Assembly (NCBI RefSeq): GCF_023078275.1
Contig: NC_062980.1
Location: forward strand, 16,200,783 to 16,264,782
DNA: 64,000 nt
Source: Leguminivora glycinivorella
Lineage: Eukaryota > Arthropoda > Insecta > Lepidoptera > Tortricidae
Direction of reading: 5' to 3'
In this document: positions 20,031-30,446 of the stretch, one piece after another
Numbering within the stretch: position 1 is the first letter of the stretch
Layout: every line of letters begins with the position of its first letter
The notes under the pieces: model-generated
The model's database searches: none
What the model was told of the DNA's origin: nothing
What the model saw: only the letters and a program-made list of their open reading frames with translations
Program-made: the position numbers and the translations under genes

Positions 20031-20035
20031 GTTGG
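20031..20035. repeat. Left target-site duplication GTTGG
   Basis: Five bases directly before the 5' LTR; identical to the five bases after the 3' LTR (28852-28856). BEL/Pao elements typically make 4-6 bp duplications. Confidence 0.9.
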
Positions 20036-21376
20036 TGTTAGCGACGCGTCGAAATATATGTAAAATAGCATAAGAATTCGATTAAGACTGTATTCGCAAT
20101 AAAGATTATTTCGTAGGTAGGAAACGGGTAGAACTGCGTTAGTTAAGTTAATTTTGTCAATTCCGATTATTAAGTATGATAATAAGACTCATATGTGCAA
20201 AGTTCAATCTAAACTCAGACTGTCCATTGGACTACGATTAATAGCCAATAAGCACTAACGTGAGAGGCTTAGAGCGAGAAAACCGAACTCTCCTCTGACT
20301 GGCTAAAAATATTTCCTTAAAGTTCCGAAATCATTTTCCTTTCACCCGAAAATTGCCTTAGGATTACTCGAATCCAAGCCAATAACTCGATAACTATAAG
20401 ACATATGAAGATGTAAATAGTTTTAAAACGTAGCTGGGAACTTACGTAACACGATAACCTACATTTCCATAGTAATATGCCGTTATCGATAACAATGGAG
20501 CTCAAGGCAAGCTGAGAAACCAGTCTATTGTATGGCCCGGACGGCTAATCACCTCTTCTATTGTGTAAAAACGTAAACAAACGCAGGTGCATTCCACTCG
20601 AGGTGAATGACCCTAGTGTCAGGTGCATTGTTACGTAATTTCGAAGCGATAGCCTAATTAGTTTATAAGTAATTAGGATTTAAACGAAAAATGATAGCGT
20701 TAAATTCACGTAATCGAGCGCCGTAACGCGTTCGACCAATCACGACGCGCCATCCATCGCCTATCGGGCGCAATTATTTACCTCTCTATCGCACGGAGCC
20801 TCGCGCTCAGCCGAGTCGTGATTGGGCGAATAAATTGAAATGTTTCTTTCCGTGAAGCGTAGGCGCATTCTGAAAAGGGGTATAAAAGAAACGATCGCTC
20901 GGTATGGGACATTCGAATTCGACCGGAACAAGAAGAACCAGCAGCCTCCAAGGAAAACCAGCAGCCAGCAGCCTACTACAAGCAGCCTACAGCCAGTAGC
21001 CAGCAGCCTACAGCCAGCAGCTAGCAGCCTACAGCCAGCGGCCAGCCACCCTCCACGACGGGTAGCGGCAGCAGCAGAAAACGACAGCATCGCGACGTAT
21101 CGTCCGTACCGAGCGTTTCGTTAGGATATTAGCTTAGGAGTATTTTTATAACCGCGTTAAAATTAGAGTCGTTGATTTTTGTAAATATAAACCATTTGAT
21201 TTGATTCGTTTTTTAGTTAGTGTATTCCAAAATCATAATCGGTACGGTTGATTGCTGAGGACGACATCGAAGCTCAAGGTACAGGCCCGGGACGAAAGAG
21301 TGAGTCGCACGAGCTCCAGCACATTCTCTCCACTTCGAGCCGTCGATAGGAAGCTTTGCGGACGCGGTCTGCAACA
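20036..21376 (+). repeat. BEL/Pao 5' LTR
   Basis: 1341 bp. U3 carries a TATA box at 20881; downstream is a CAGCAGCC/TACAGC-rich stretch (20938-21050). Compared with the 3' LTR it carries about 50 extra bases near 21178-21227 and lacks a ~60-bp segment present at ~27662-27723; elsewhere the two copies looked identical by eye. Confidence 0.93.
20881..20888 (+). promoter_or_regulatory. TATA box of the BEL/Pao 5' LTR
   Basis: TATAAAAG, with an initiator-like ACATTC about 30 bp downstream (~20910), the normal TATA-to-start distance. The same sequence occurs in the 3' LTR at 28406-28413. It sets the U3/R boundary near 20910. Confidence 0.7.
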
Positions 21377-21381
21377 GTTTC

Positions 21382-21398
21382 TGGTCCTTCGAGCCGGA
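21382..21398 (+). other. Primer-binding site, tRNA-Tyr type
   Basis: TGGTCCTTCGAGCCGGA lies five bases after the 5' LTR. Its reverse complement, TCCGGCTCGAAGGACCA, matches the 3' acceptor/T-arm end expected for eukaryotic tRNA-Tyr plus CCA (recalled, not searched). It places the LTR end at 21376. Confidence 0.8.
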
Positions 21399-21437
21399 TC
21401 TTCGTGCGGACTACGGGTCTACAGCGACGTACCTGTC

Positions 21438-24400
21438 ATGAGCGACGACAGGATGGTAAGGACGAGGTCCAGGTCCAACCGAGCTGCGTCAGTGACGAGC
21501 GAAGAGGAGAGGCAGCAACTACTCGACGAAGGCGCGTCGGCGGCCCGCGAACGAGAGGCCGCACGCGCAAGCGCTGAGAGGGCGATGGGCGCCGACGCGG
21601 CGCGCCCTCCCTCACCTCCCTCCGGACCCGCTGGCGTAACGGAAGGGCTTAGCGTCGCCGGCGCGCAACCGATGGGCGCGGCGACAGCTAACAGCACGCT
21701 CAGGTATGGATTAACCGTAGAGACACCGAGGTCACCGTCCTACGACACGACATTGCTATGGCGAAGGGATTTAGCCAAGCGGTTACGGCGTCGTTCCAGA
21801 CCCACGCCGATCCCAGCTAGACATCCCAAGGCTGCCGTCATAGACAGAACTACCGAGAACCGAAAGTCGCTGCAGGAAACTACCAAGGAGGTAAATAAAC
21901 CAATTATTAAAGCTCAGTCCGTCAGATCACATGCGAGCAGTCGCACTGTGATAGAAGCGCAGCTGTCTCAGGCGGAGCTCGAGGCCAGCGAACGGCTAGC
22001 GGAGATATCCCGGAGGGAGTTGCAGCTAGAAGCGGACATGGTACGTAAACGGCTAGACGCCAGAAAACTGCAGATCCGCGCTAATGCGGATAGCGCAGAC
22101 GAGCACGAATCTGCTGGTAGCGTGCGGAATTCGAATCAAGATCGATTAGACGAATGGCTAGAGAACTCGCGAGACGCGACGTCAAAACCCATTTGTAAGA
22201 GGTTAACCGACGAACCTCTACCCAAGTACGAGACTCCGAGACGACCTGCGCAGGCGGAGCGGCATATTCGAGGCCTCTCACCGGACCGCCAGGTATATCG
22301 GCGATCGATATCGCCACCGTCGGAGTCGCGTAGGCGATCGATATCGCCACCGGAGCGACGCAGGCGATCGACGACGCCGCCGGCGCGTCGCGAGCGATCG
22401 ACGTCGCCACAGCTGGACGCGCGTACTCCGCACACGGCGCACACGCGCGCCACCGAAGGTACTGTAGCAGAGTCCATGCTGCACCTGTTCGAGAGGATGC
22501 AGATGGCGGCCCGTCCAGCCCCGAAGGATATATTCGAGCTGCCGCATTTCTACGGAGACGTCAGCGAGTGGAGAAGTTTCTACAATACCTACGCAGAGAC
22601 ATCGAAGCGGTATAAGTTTACTGACTACGAGAACGTGGCGCGGCTCAGGATGGCTTTACGCGGGGACGCAAAGACGTGTGTGTCTCACGTGTTATCGACA
22701 GCCACCAGACCCGATATGATCGTGAGAATACTGAAAAAGCAGTTTGGACGCAGCGAGGTATTGTTAGACAAGGCGATTGACGACCTGCGAAAGTTGCCGC
22801 AGTTGGGGCCTACCGCGAACGACCTCAACACTTTCGCGATAAAAATAATGAACGTGGTATCTACAGTTATGGATATCGATCGAAGGCACTATGCCGATAA
22901 CCCCATGCTCATCAGAGAGGTTACGGACAGGTTGTCGCCGCATCTTCGAAGCAGATGGTGCGACTACGCGAAGAAACATCGAGACAGCAAGGACCCGGAG
23001 ATTCTGCAGTTGGCGGATTTCCTCATGGAGGAGAGCGAACAGGAGATGTCCTTCTGTCACGCCCGCGCCGCCCCGAGGCGAGCGCAGGCGCCGTTATCAG
23101 TGCCGCACGCGCGCGCAGCCGGCGCTCGCGTGAAAATATCCGCAACGCACAACCCGCCGAGAGCTCCCACAGGACGTCAACACGAGGTGCAGAAAGTGAC
23201 GTACGCGACACGTCAAGCCACAACATCCCGTTCGACGACGTGCCTGTTCTGCGGTGGCGGTCACCCGACGCCGGACTGCCGCAAGTTAGCCGCCCAATCC
23301 GTGGGCGCTAGATGGGAGTGGGCGAAATTAAATCGTATATGCTATCGCTGTATCGACGCGAAGCATATGAAAACACAATGCAAGGCCAAAGCGTGCGGCG
23401 TTGCAGGCTGTCCTCACGTACACCATCGACTGCTTCATGCGGACTCGCCGCAGGAAGTGCGTGAGGATACGGCTATGGTGCTAACACAAGAAATCAGGTC
23501 AGTACCTACATCGTCAGCAGTGACGTCATCGGCCGAGCCAGCGGACACGACGGAGCCGCGAGCTGCGGACGACGAGAACGACGCCCGCGTGTACGTGTCG
23601 TCAACACCGGACTACAGCGTGCTGCTAAAGGTACTACCCGTAACCGTATCAGGTCCAAAGGGAACGGCGCATATCTTCGCTTTCCTTGACGATGGATCCA
23701 CCTTGTCAATGATCGACCAGGACGTCGCGGACGAGATCGGCGCGGTCGGTCAAGACGAGCCGCTATGCATAAGAGGTATTCAGCGGTTGAAACTTAGCTC
23801 AGTGACACAGACGGTCAAGGCTAAAGTAAGCCCCGCTCGTGGCGGCTTGACATACGATATATCCCTAAAAACGGTAGACGGACTAGGGATACGCTCGCAG
23901 TCATTAAATAAGAAGCGTCTATTGGAATACGAACATCTGGCGGACTTGGGCGACGAGTGCTACACGGGCATGGGCGTGCCGCAGATGTTAATAGGCGGAG
24001 ACTTCAGTCATCTTATAAACCCGACGGAGGTGAGGCAGGGCGGCGAGGACGAGCCGTGCGCAGTTAAAACCTCGTTAGGATGGGTTTTCTTCGGGCGAAT
24101 GCCGAGGTATGTACCAAATAACGAGCAGGTCGTGATGCACTGCCACAGTGACGACAGTGATCTCGTGGAGCAGGTCAAGAAACACTGGGCAGTCGAGGCG
24201 CTTGGCATAACGGCAAAGGACAACATTCGACCCGACGACCAGCGAGCGATCGATACATTCGAACGAACAGTAAAAAAGGTAGGACAGAGATACGAAGTCG
24301 GCCAACTATGGGCTGCCGACGACATAAAGCTGCCACCGAGTTTCAACATGGCGAAGGCGAGATTACGCAATCTAGAAGCCCGCATGTCGAGAGATCCTGA

Positions 24401-27400
24401 CTTCGCCAACGAGTATCAAGCACAGATACACAAGCTTCTGGAAAAGGGGTACGCAGAGCGCATCATGGAACCACCGCAGTCAGATCGGATGTGGTTTCTG
24501 CCCCATTTCAGCGTCTACAATTTAAATAAAGGAAAGTATCGCGCTGTATTCGATTGCGCCGCGAAAAGTCAGGGATGTGCATTGAACGATTTCATCCTCG
24601 CGGGACCGGATTTACTACAGAGCCTGCTGGGGATACTACTTCGATTCCGTGAGTGGGAATTCGCCGTCACCGCGGACATACAGGAAATGTTCCTTCAAAT
24701 ACAGCTGCGAAGAGAGGATCGGCATAGTCAGCTCTTCATCTGGAGGGGATCGCGGCGTGACGTGACACCGTGGACGTACCAGCTAAACCGGGTATGTTTC
24801 GGTAACATCTCTTCTCCTTTTCTCGCACACTCGGTGCGGAATAGGAATGCGACGGACAACAAGGATCGCTATCCGGACGCGGTCTACGATATCCATAATA
24901 ATCACTACATGGACGATTATGTGGCATCATATGAGACAGAACGGGAACTCATATCAACAGCGACACAGGTGAGACTAGCACACGCGGAGGCTAGCTTTCG
25001 GCTGCGCAGCTACGCTAGCAACAGCGAGTTGTTAATGCGAAACATCGATCCGGAGGAGCGAGCGACGGGACCTTCTCATCTCGGAGAAAAGCAACAGACC
25101 GTCCTCGGAATGACGTGGGACCCAGAGACGGATACGCTGGGGTACAACACGAAAATGCTACGAGTGCCAGACGACGTGAAAAGGTACGAGCGATCGCCCA
25201 CTAAAAGGGAACTTTTGAGTGCCGTAATGTCAGTTTACGACCCATTAGGCCTCATAGCGCAGTATATGATAAGCGCTAAGATCATATTCCAACGTGTGTG
25301 GACAAAGGGCACGGACTGGGACGAGCGGCTGCCGGCGGAGGAAGCGGAGGACTTTTTCCGGTGGCTGAGGGCACTGAGCGACGTGTCCGCGCTGCGAATA
25401 CCCCGACGATACGCCACGCCCACCGGTGCAGTTAGAAGAGAACTGCATATTTTCAGTGATGCATCGACCGAGGCCTACAGCGCGGCGGCCTATTGGCGAG
25501 TATCGAACGACGAGGAGGAAACGCAAGTGAGCTTAGCTATAGCGAAAAGCCGAGTTTGCCCGCTAAAGGTAATGACAGTTCCCAGGCTCGAATTAACCGC
25601 AGCAGTCGTCGGCGTGCGGCTGGCGGAGACAATTTTACGCGAGCAGCGTTATCCTGTGACAAAGGTGACGTATTGGACAGATTCCATGGTTGTTCTCGGA
25701 TGGGTTCGCGATGACGCGCGAAACTATCGTCCGTACGTGTCACACCGACTTGCGGAGATCGCCGAGAAAACAGATAGAGACGCGTGGAGGTATGTACCAA
25801 CCGCTCAGAACCCCGCAGATCGAGCGACGAGGTGTCAACCAGCGCAGAGCGTGCGCATCGAGGACGAGTGGTACGAAGGACCGCGCTTTCTCTATGGACC
25901 CGAGACATCATGGCCTAGTCACACATCGAATCGAACAGACGACCTGCCTGAGAGGAAGGCGAGGCCGTCAACCGAGACGTCACTGGCGATCATCTCAGCG
26001 AAGCCAGACCCTTCGAGCGTACTGCCAGACGTGAGACGGTTTAGCAGTTACGACAGACTGTTGAACGCGACAGCGAACGTCTTGCTATTCATCGAGAAAA
26101 TGAGAACGAAGAATAAAGCCTTGCAGCTACAAGTCAGACATTTGAGAAAGGCAGAACACATGTGGTTGCAATACAGTCAACGACGAAGCTTTCCCGAAGA
26201 GCTTCGAGCCTTAAGCCAGAATAGGCTCATCGATCGCAAATCGCGATTATACGACCTGGCACCCGAGCTAGGCGATGACGGCGTGTTACGCATGAAGACG
26301 AGGCTGGGCAGCGCTCCAGTATTGTACACCGCGCTACAACCGATAATACTGGATGGCCGCGAGCCGTTCACCCGTCTACTCATCCTGCGAGCTCACCGAC
26401 GATCAGCGCACATTCACAACGAAGCAGTAATCAACGAACTGCGACAAGAATATTGGATACTACATCTGCGGCCGACCGTGAAGTCTGTAGCTCGAAACTG
26501 CGCGCTATGCACACTACGACGAGCAACACCGAGAGCGCAGCCCTTAGGCGATCTCCCGCCCGAGCGACTACAGGCGTATCAACGTCCCTTCACTCACACC
26601 GCACAAGACTACATGGGACCGATGTTCGTCACGATCGGACGGCGCAGAGAAAAACGCTGGGTATGTCTATACACGTGCCTAGTGACGCGCGCTATTCACC
26701 TTGAAAGCGTGCACAGTCTTTCAACCGACAGCGCGCTACTATCACTACGAAGATTCGCCGCGAGAAGAGGATGGCCCAGGACGATGTACAGCGATAACGC
26801 GACGTGCTTCAGGGCGGCGGCGACGGAACTACGTGAGGCGTACCGGCAATGGCTGCCTGTACTGCAAACTTACGCCACTCAGAACCGAATGGAGTGGAAA
26901 TTCATCCCACCTGGCAATCCTTCGGCCGGGGGCGCGTGGGAGCGAATGATAAGGACAGTTAAGATAGCGATGTCCTACACTTTCAACGAACGAGCACCGA
27001 AACCCGAAGTTTTCGAGACTCTACTCGCCGAGATAGAGAATATCGTCAACCGACGACCACTTACACATGTCAACGTCGATCCAGACTCCGAAGAAAGTTT
27101 GACTCCAGCACACTTTCTACTTCTTCATAACGCTAACCTACCGATGATTGGCGTTTACGACGAGAACGAAAAGAAGCAATGGAAGATGGCCCAAGCGCTT
27201 GCCGACCACTTTTGGCGGCGCTGGACCAAAGAGTACTTTCCTCTACTGGCACCGAGGAAGTCGTCCCACGACGGAGGGCGGCAACTTCAACCAGGCGATG
27301 TGGTCATCGTCGCTGAACCCAATGGTCCACGCAGCGTGTGGCCCCGAGGCGTCGTCGAGACTACCTACCCGGGACCCGATGGACGGGTCCGCTCCGCTGA

Positions 27401-27506
27401 CATCAGAACGAGACACGGGACGCTACGCAGGCCCAGCTGCAGGCTGGCGGTCATCGCGTCGCAACCCATGCACCAGGAGTCTTCGACTGCGGGGACAAAA
27501 TGTTAG
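21438..27506 (+). CDS. BEL/Pao gag-pol polyprotein, intact
   Basis: 2022 residues in a single frame from ATG 21438, the first ATG in frame after the primer site; upstream in-frame sequence is non-ATG and lies in the LTR. Order: Arg/Ser-Pro-rich region (residues ~285-327, four RS-I/T-S/T-PP units); gag DUF1759-like domain from FELPHFYG (~366-515); zinc knuckles CLFCGGGHPTPDC (602-614) and CYRC...H....C (635-648); aspartic protease LDDGST (D751); reverse transcriptase with YMDD at 1157-1160; RNase H with candidate acidic residues D1341, E1385, D1415; integrase HHCC finger (H1653, H1658, C1688, C1691) and DDE core D1724, D1786, E1835 in the contexts DYMGP, YSDNAT and GGAWERM; C-terminal DUF5641-like domain. 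All catalytic motifs are present. Gag and pol are fused without a frameshift, as in many BEL elements. The stop lies in the 3' LTR. Confidence 0.95.
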   Translation: MSDDRMVRTRSRSNRAASVTSEEERQQLLDEGASAAREREAARASAERAMGADAARPPSPPSGPAGVTEGLSVAGAQPMGAATANSTLRYGLTVETPRSPSYDTTLLWRRDLAKRLRRRSRPTPIPARHPKAAVIDRTTENRKSLQETTKEVNKPIIKAQSVRSHASSRTVIEAQLSQAELEASERLAEISRRELQLEADMVRKRLDARKLQIRANADSADEHESAGSVRNSNQDRLDEWLENSRDATSKPICKRLTDEPLPKYETPRRPAQAERHIRGLSPDRQVYRRSISPPSESRRRSISPPERRRRSTTPPARRERSTSPQLDARTPHTAHTRATEGTVAESMLHLFERMQMAARPAPKDIFELPHFYGDVSEWRSFYNTYAETSKRYKFTDYENVARLRMALRGDAKTCVSHVLSTATRPDMIVRILKKQFGRSEVLLDKAIDDLRKLPQLGPTANDLNTFAIKIMNVVSTVMDIDRRHYADNPMLIREVTDRLSPHLRSRWCDYAKKHRDSKDPEILQLADFLMEESEQEMSFCHARAAPRRAQAPLSVPHARAAGARVKISATHNPPRAPTGRQHEVQKVTYATRQATTSRSTTCLFCGGGHPTPDCRKLAAQSVGARWEWAKLNRICYRCIDAKHMKTQCKAKACGVAGCPHVHHRLLHADSPQEVREDTAMVLTQEIRSVPTSSAVTSSAEPADTTEPRAADDENDARVYVSSTPDYSVLLKVLPVTVSGPKGTAHIFAFLDDGSTLSMIDQDVADEIGAVGQDEPLCIRGIQRLKLSSVTQTVKAKVSPARGGLTYDISLKTVDGLGIRSQSLNKKRLLEYEHLADLGDECYTGMGVPQMLIGGDFSHLINPTEVRQGGEDEPCAVKTSLGWVFFGRMPRYVPNNEQVVMHCHSDDSDLVEQVKKHWAVEALGITAKDNIRPDDQRAIDTFERTVKKVGQRYEVGQLWAADDIKLPPSFNMAKARLRNLEARMSRDPDFANEYQAQIHKLLEKGYAERIMEPPQSDRMWFLPHFSVYNLNKGKYRAVFDCAAKSQGCALNDFILAGPDLLQSLLGILLRFREWEFAVTADIQEMFLQIQLRREDRHSQLFIWRGSRRDVTPWTYQLNRVCFGNISSPFLAHSVRNRNATDNKDRYPDAVYDIHNNHYMDDYVASYETERELISTATQVRLAHAEASFRLRSYASNSELLMRNIDPEERATGPSHLGEKQQTVLGMTWDPETDTLGYNTKMLRVPDDVKRYERSPTKRELLSAVMSVYDPLGLIAQYMISAKIIFQRVWTKGTDWDERLPAEEAEDFFRWLRALSDVSALRIPRRYATPTGAVRRELHIFSDASTEAYSAAAYWRVSNDEEETQVSLAIAKSRVCPLKVMTVPRLELTAAVVGVRLAETILREQRYPVTKVTYWTDSMVVLGWVRDDARNYRPYVSHRLAEIAEKTDRDAWRYVPTAQNPADRATRCQPAQSVRIEDEWYEGPRFLYGPETSWPSHTSNRTDDLPERKARPSTETSLAIISAKPDPSSVLPDVRRFSSYDRLLNATANVLLFIEKMRTKNKALQLQVRHLRKAEHMWLQYSQRRSFPEELRALSQNRLIDRKSRLYDLAPELGDDGVLRMKTRLGSAPVLYTALQPIILDGREPFTRLLILRAHRRSAHIHNEAVINELRQEYWILHLRPTVKSVARNCALCTLRRATPRAQPLGDLPPERLQAYQRPFTHTAQDYMGPMFVTIGRRREKRWVCLYTCLVTRAIHLESVHSLSTDSALLSLRRFAARRGWPRTMYSDNATCFRAAATELREAYRQWLPVLQTYATQNRMEWKFIPPGNPSAGGAWERMIRTVKIAMSYTFNERAPKPEVFETLLAEIENIVNRRPLTHVNVDPDSEESLTPAHFLLLHNANLPMIGVYDENEKKQWKMAQALADHFWRRWTKEYFPLLAPRKSSHDGGRQLQPGDVVIVAEPNGPRSVWPRGVVETTYPGPDGRVRSADIRTRHGTLRRPSCRLAVIASQPMHQESSTAGTKC
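27491..27500 (+). other. Polypurine tract for plus-strand priming
   Basis: GGGGACAAAA directly precedes the 3' LTR. It is purine-rich with one C and overlaps the last codons of pol. Confidence 0.65.
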
Positions 27507-28851
27507 CGACGCGTCGAAATATATGTAAAATAGCATAAGAATTCGATTAAGACTGTATTCGCAATAAAGATTATTTCGTAGGTAGGAAACGGGTAGAACT
27601 GCGTTAGTTAAGTTAATTTTGTCAATTCCGATTATTAAGTATGATAATAAGACTCATATGTGATGTATTCGATAGCAGGCAATTCCCATATTCCTTCCTT
27701 CCCAAGTCGCGGAAACCGAGTCCAAAGTTCAATCTAAACTCAGACTGTCCATTGGACTACGATTAATAGCCAATAAGCACTAACGTGAGAGGCTTAGAGC
27801 GAGAAAACCGAACTCTCCTCTGACTGGCTAAAAATATTTCCTTAAAGTTCCGAAATCATTTTCCTTTCACCCGAAAATTGCCTTAGGATTACTCGAATCC
27901 AAGCCAATAACTCGATAACTATAAGACATATGAAGATGTAAATAGTTTTAAAACGTAGCTGGGAACTTACGTAACACGATAACCTACATTTCCATAGTAA
28001 TATGCCGTTATCGATAACAATGGAGCTCAAGGCAAGCTGAGAAACCAGTCTATTGTATGGCCCGGACGGCTAATCACCTCTTCTATTGTGTAAAAACGTA
28101 AACAAACGCAGGTGCATTCCACTCGAGGTGAATGACCCTAGTGTCAGGTGCATTGTTACGTAATTTCGAAGCGATAGCCTAATTAGTTTATAAGTAATTA
28201 GGATTTAAACGAAAAATGATAGCGTTAAATTCACGTAATCGAGCGCCGTAACGCGTTCGACCAATCACGACGCGCCATCCATCGCCTATCGGGCGCAATT
28301 ATTTACCTCTCTATCGCACGGAGCCTCGCGCTCAGCCGAGTCGTGATTGGGCGAATAAATTGAAATGTTTCTTTCCGTGAAGCGTAGGCGCATTCTGAAA
28401 AGGGGTATAAAAGAAACGATCGCTCGGTATGGGACATTCGAATTCGACCGGAACAAGAAGAACCAGCAGCCTCCAAGGAAAACCAGCAGCCAGCAGCCTA
28501 CTACAAGCAGCCTACAGCCAGTAGCCAGCAGCCTACAGCCAGCAGCTAGCAGCCTACAGCCAGCGGCCAGCCACCCTCCACGACGGGTAGCGGCAGCAGC
28601 AGAAAACGACAGCATCGCGACGTATCGTCCGTACCGAGCGTTTCGTTAGGATATTAGCTTAGGAGTATTTTTATAACCGCGTTAAAATTAGAGTCGTTAT
28701 TCCAAAATCATAATCGGTACGGTTGATTGCTGAGGACGACATCGAAGCTCAAGGTACAGGCCCGGGACGAAAGAGTGAGTCGCACGAGCTCCAGCACATT
28801 CTCTCCACTTCGAGCCGTCGATAGGAAGCTTTGCGGACGCGGTCTGCAACA
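27501..28851 (+). repeat. BEL/Pao 3' LTR
   Basis: 1351 bp. Begins inside the last codons of gag-pol: TGT (Cys) and TAG (stop) are the first six LTR bases. Contains a ~60-bp insertion at ~27662-27723 and lacks ~50 bp after 28697 relative to the 5' LTR. Confidence 0.93.
28406..28413 (+). promoter_or_regulatory. TATA box of the BEL/Pao 3' LTR
   Basis: TATAAAAG in the 3' LTR, identical in context to the 5' copy. It could drive read-out transcription into flanking sequence at 28.85 kb and beyond. Confidence 0.6.
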
Positions 28852-28856
28852 GTTGG
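28852..28856. repeat. Right target-site duplication GTTGG
   Basis: Directly follows the 3' LTR terminal CAACA; partner of 20031-20035. Confidence 0.9.
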
Positions 28857-29150
28857 CGAGATCGCGCGGTCCGATCGTATCATGTATATATTATACAAGA
28901 TACGACAATTTAAATTTATTTCTCTTTTATTAGCGCTTTAAAGTGGCGGACACTATCGTAAAATTTCATTGTCTTACTGATGGCAAAACCTTGATTGGTA
29001 GGCTTTCATCGAAGCTCCGAAATTTCAGCTAAAAGCCTAATTTACCGTTTAGTGATTTGCAAAACATTTTTAAACATATAAAAGTAAAGGTATTTTATTA
29101 TTTTATCTGACATTTAGACTTTATATTTGCTCATTAAAATATGAAGATTT
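28857..29150. other. Sequence right of the BEL element, nothing recognised
   Basis: Pre-insertion genomic DNA continuing from 20030; AT-rich, no features seen. Confidence 0.4.
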
Positions 29151-29154
29151 TACT

Positions 29155-29425
29155 TTTTTTTTATACCACGTCGGTGGCAAACAGTAATGCGATCCGCCTG
29201 ATGGACAGCGGTCACCGTAACGTATGGACGCTTGCAACTCAAATGATGACATAGTCATGCGCGTTGTCAACCCATTAGAAACTTGTATACTCCTTTTTTG
29301 AAGAACCCCATACAGTTCATCGGAAATACCTCGGCAGGGAGCTCATCCGACAGCCGGAGCATCCGCGAGAGGAAATTCCTTTGAAACCGCACGGTGCGCG
29401 ACCATTTAGGTTGCAAGGTGTGTGA
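29155..29425 (-). pseudogene. LINE 3' end (Jockey/CR1-like), fragment (family M)
   Basis: Minus strand encodes the ORF2 end LKWSRTVRF-type WSRTVRFQRNFLSRMLRL, ELPAEVFPMN and FFKKGVY-like residues, then a 3' UTR with GGCGGATCGCATTACTGTTT and a poly-A end (T run at 29155). Related pieces: 39145-39570, 40083-40185, 50670-50715, 51645-51757, 53226-53375. Confidence 0.6.
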
Positions 29426-29436
29426 CTTCAACTTCA

Positions 29437-29574
29437 GGTGCTGTAGCCGAATGGCATTTCTGCGACGCGAAACGAAAACGAAAGGTAGTCTGGCTCTACC
29501 TACGCAAGAGCGATAGAGATAGATTTCTACGAGCGTTTTGTTTCGTGAGCGTTTGTGCCATTCGGCTACGCACG
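29437..29574. mobile_element. MITE family L, second copy
   Basis: Ends GTAGCCGAATGGCATTTCTG and its near inverse GTGCCATTCGGCTACGC; core with GCGATAGAGATAGAT as in the 17.1-kb copy. Lies directly 3' of a LINE end. Confidence 0.7.
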
Positions 29575-30170
29575 CAGATCCGGAGATCGGTTAATATCAT
29601 CTACTTGTAAGTACCTAAACACTTTATTGCACAAGAAAAGAATACAAGACATTATAAAATAAAAAGTTTCAGTACAAAGGCGAACTTATCCCTTTAAGGG
29701 ATCTCTTCCAGTTAACCTCACGATGAATTTTTTATTTATGTATCGTAAGGTTTCCTAGTTAAAACACGCTACAACATTACGGTTTACGGCAGAAGCCACT
29801 CATAATAACTGATATTACAACACTGCATGTACAGTCAGCATAAAAAAGCGGAACTAATAATGATTCAGATCTGTAATTTTGTAAACGCTTAACCCTTTAC
29901 CGCATACTTAAAATTATTTTTCCACATATGGCCATTATACTCTACTTCGCTGTTCAAGTTCAAATTTGAATATTTTACATATAGGTATTATCATATGCGG
30001 CGCAGACGCTAATAGTGAAAAAGGATTATGATTAAATATGAACAATTTGTCTGCAAAATAGATAGTCTATCCTCTTAGCAAAAAATAAAAATTAAATTTA
30101 TTAGGGTCAAATAAGAATACAGATACAAAAATTACAATTCCAACATTAAAATTATACAGTAAGTACTTAA

Positions 30171-30320
30171 CGCCGTGGCTTGCGTGGGCGACGGTCGCGC
30201 GATGGTCGCGCGACGGCCATGCGACGCATACGAAATCAAACCTTATCGATATGGAAGTAGACGATGCGATGAGACGCGACGGCGACGGTCGCCCGACCGT
30301 CGCCCACGCAAGACACGGCG
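30171..30320. mobile_element. Harbinger-like MITE, copy 2
   Basis: 150 bp; TIR CGCCGTGGCTTGCGTGGGCG / CGCCCACGCAAGACACGGCG, core with CTTATCGATATGGAAGTA. Perfect TAA duplications at 30168-30170 and 30321-30323. Confidence 0.85.
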
Positions 30321-30446
30321 TAACACTACTCCCATGTGAAAATTCATCCGCAACGCAGGCTTTGTCAGGTGGCCACAAATCCAAATCAACAACATGCTTC
30401 GTCTTAACGAAAAATTATGTGCCTGTATACAGAATCATTTTTGACG

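Larger units (their letters stand above)
20036..28851 (+). mobile_element. Complete BEL/Pao-type LTR retrotransposon
   Basis: 8.8-kb element: 5' LTR 20036-21376, primer site, one gag-pol ORF 21438-27506, purine-rich tract, 3' LTR 27501-28851. It is flanked by the 5-bp duplication GTTGG at 20031-20035 and 28852-28856. LTRs start TGTTAGC and end CAACA. Domain order (gag, aspartic protease, RT, RNase H, integrase) with no chromodomain and a gag of the DUF1759/zinc-knuckle type fits BEL/Pao. No env-like ORF is present. The intact ORF, perfect target duplication and near absence of LTR substitutions point to a young insertion. It lies in the intergenic region between the two SLC17 paralogues. Confidence 0.95.

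Noticed and set aside
21252..21437. Upstream extension of the BEL ORF into the 5' LTR
   Set aside because: It begins at TTG, lies mostly in the LTR and crosses the primer site; the first in-frame ATG after the primer site (21438) is the sensible start.
22081..26383. Minus-strand ORFs opposite gag-pol
   Set aside because: They mirror the codon bias of the intact sense ORF and have no features of their own.
27507..28851. Possible env gene after pol
   Set aside because: pol ends inside the 3' LTR, leaving no room for a third gene.
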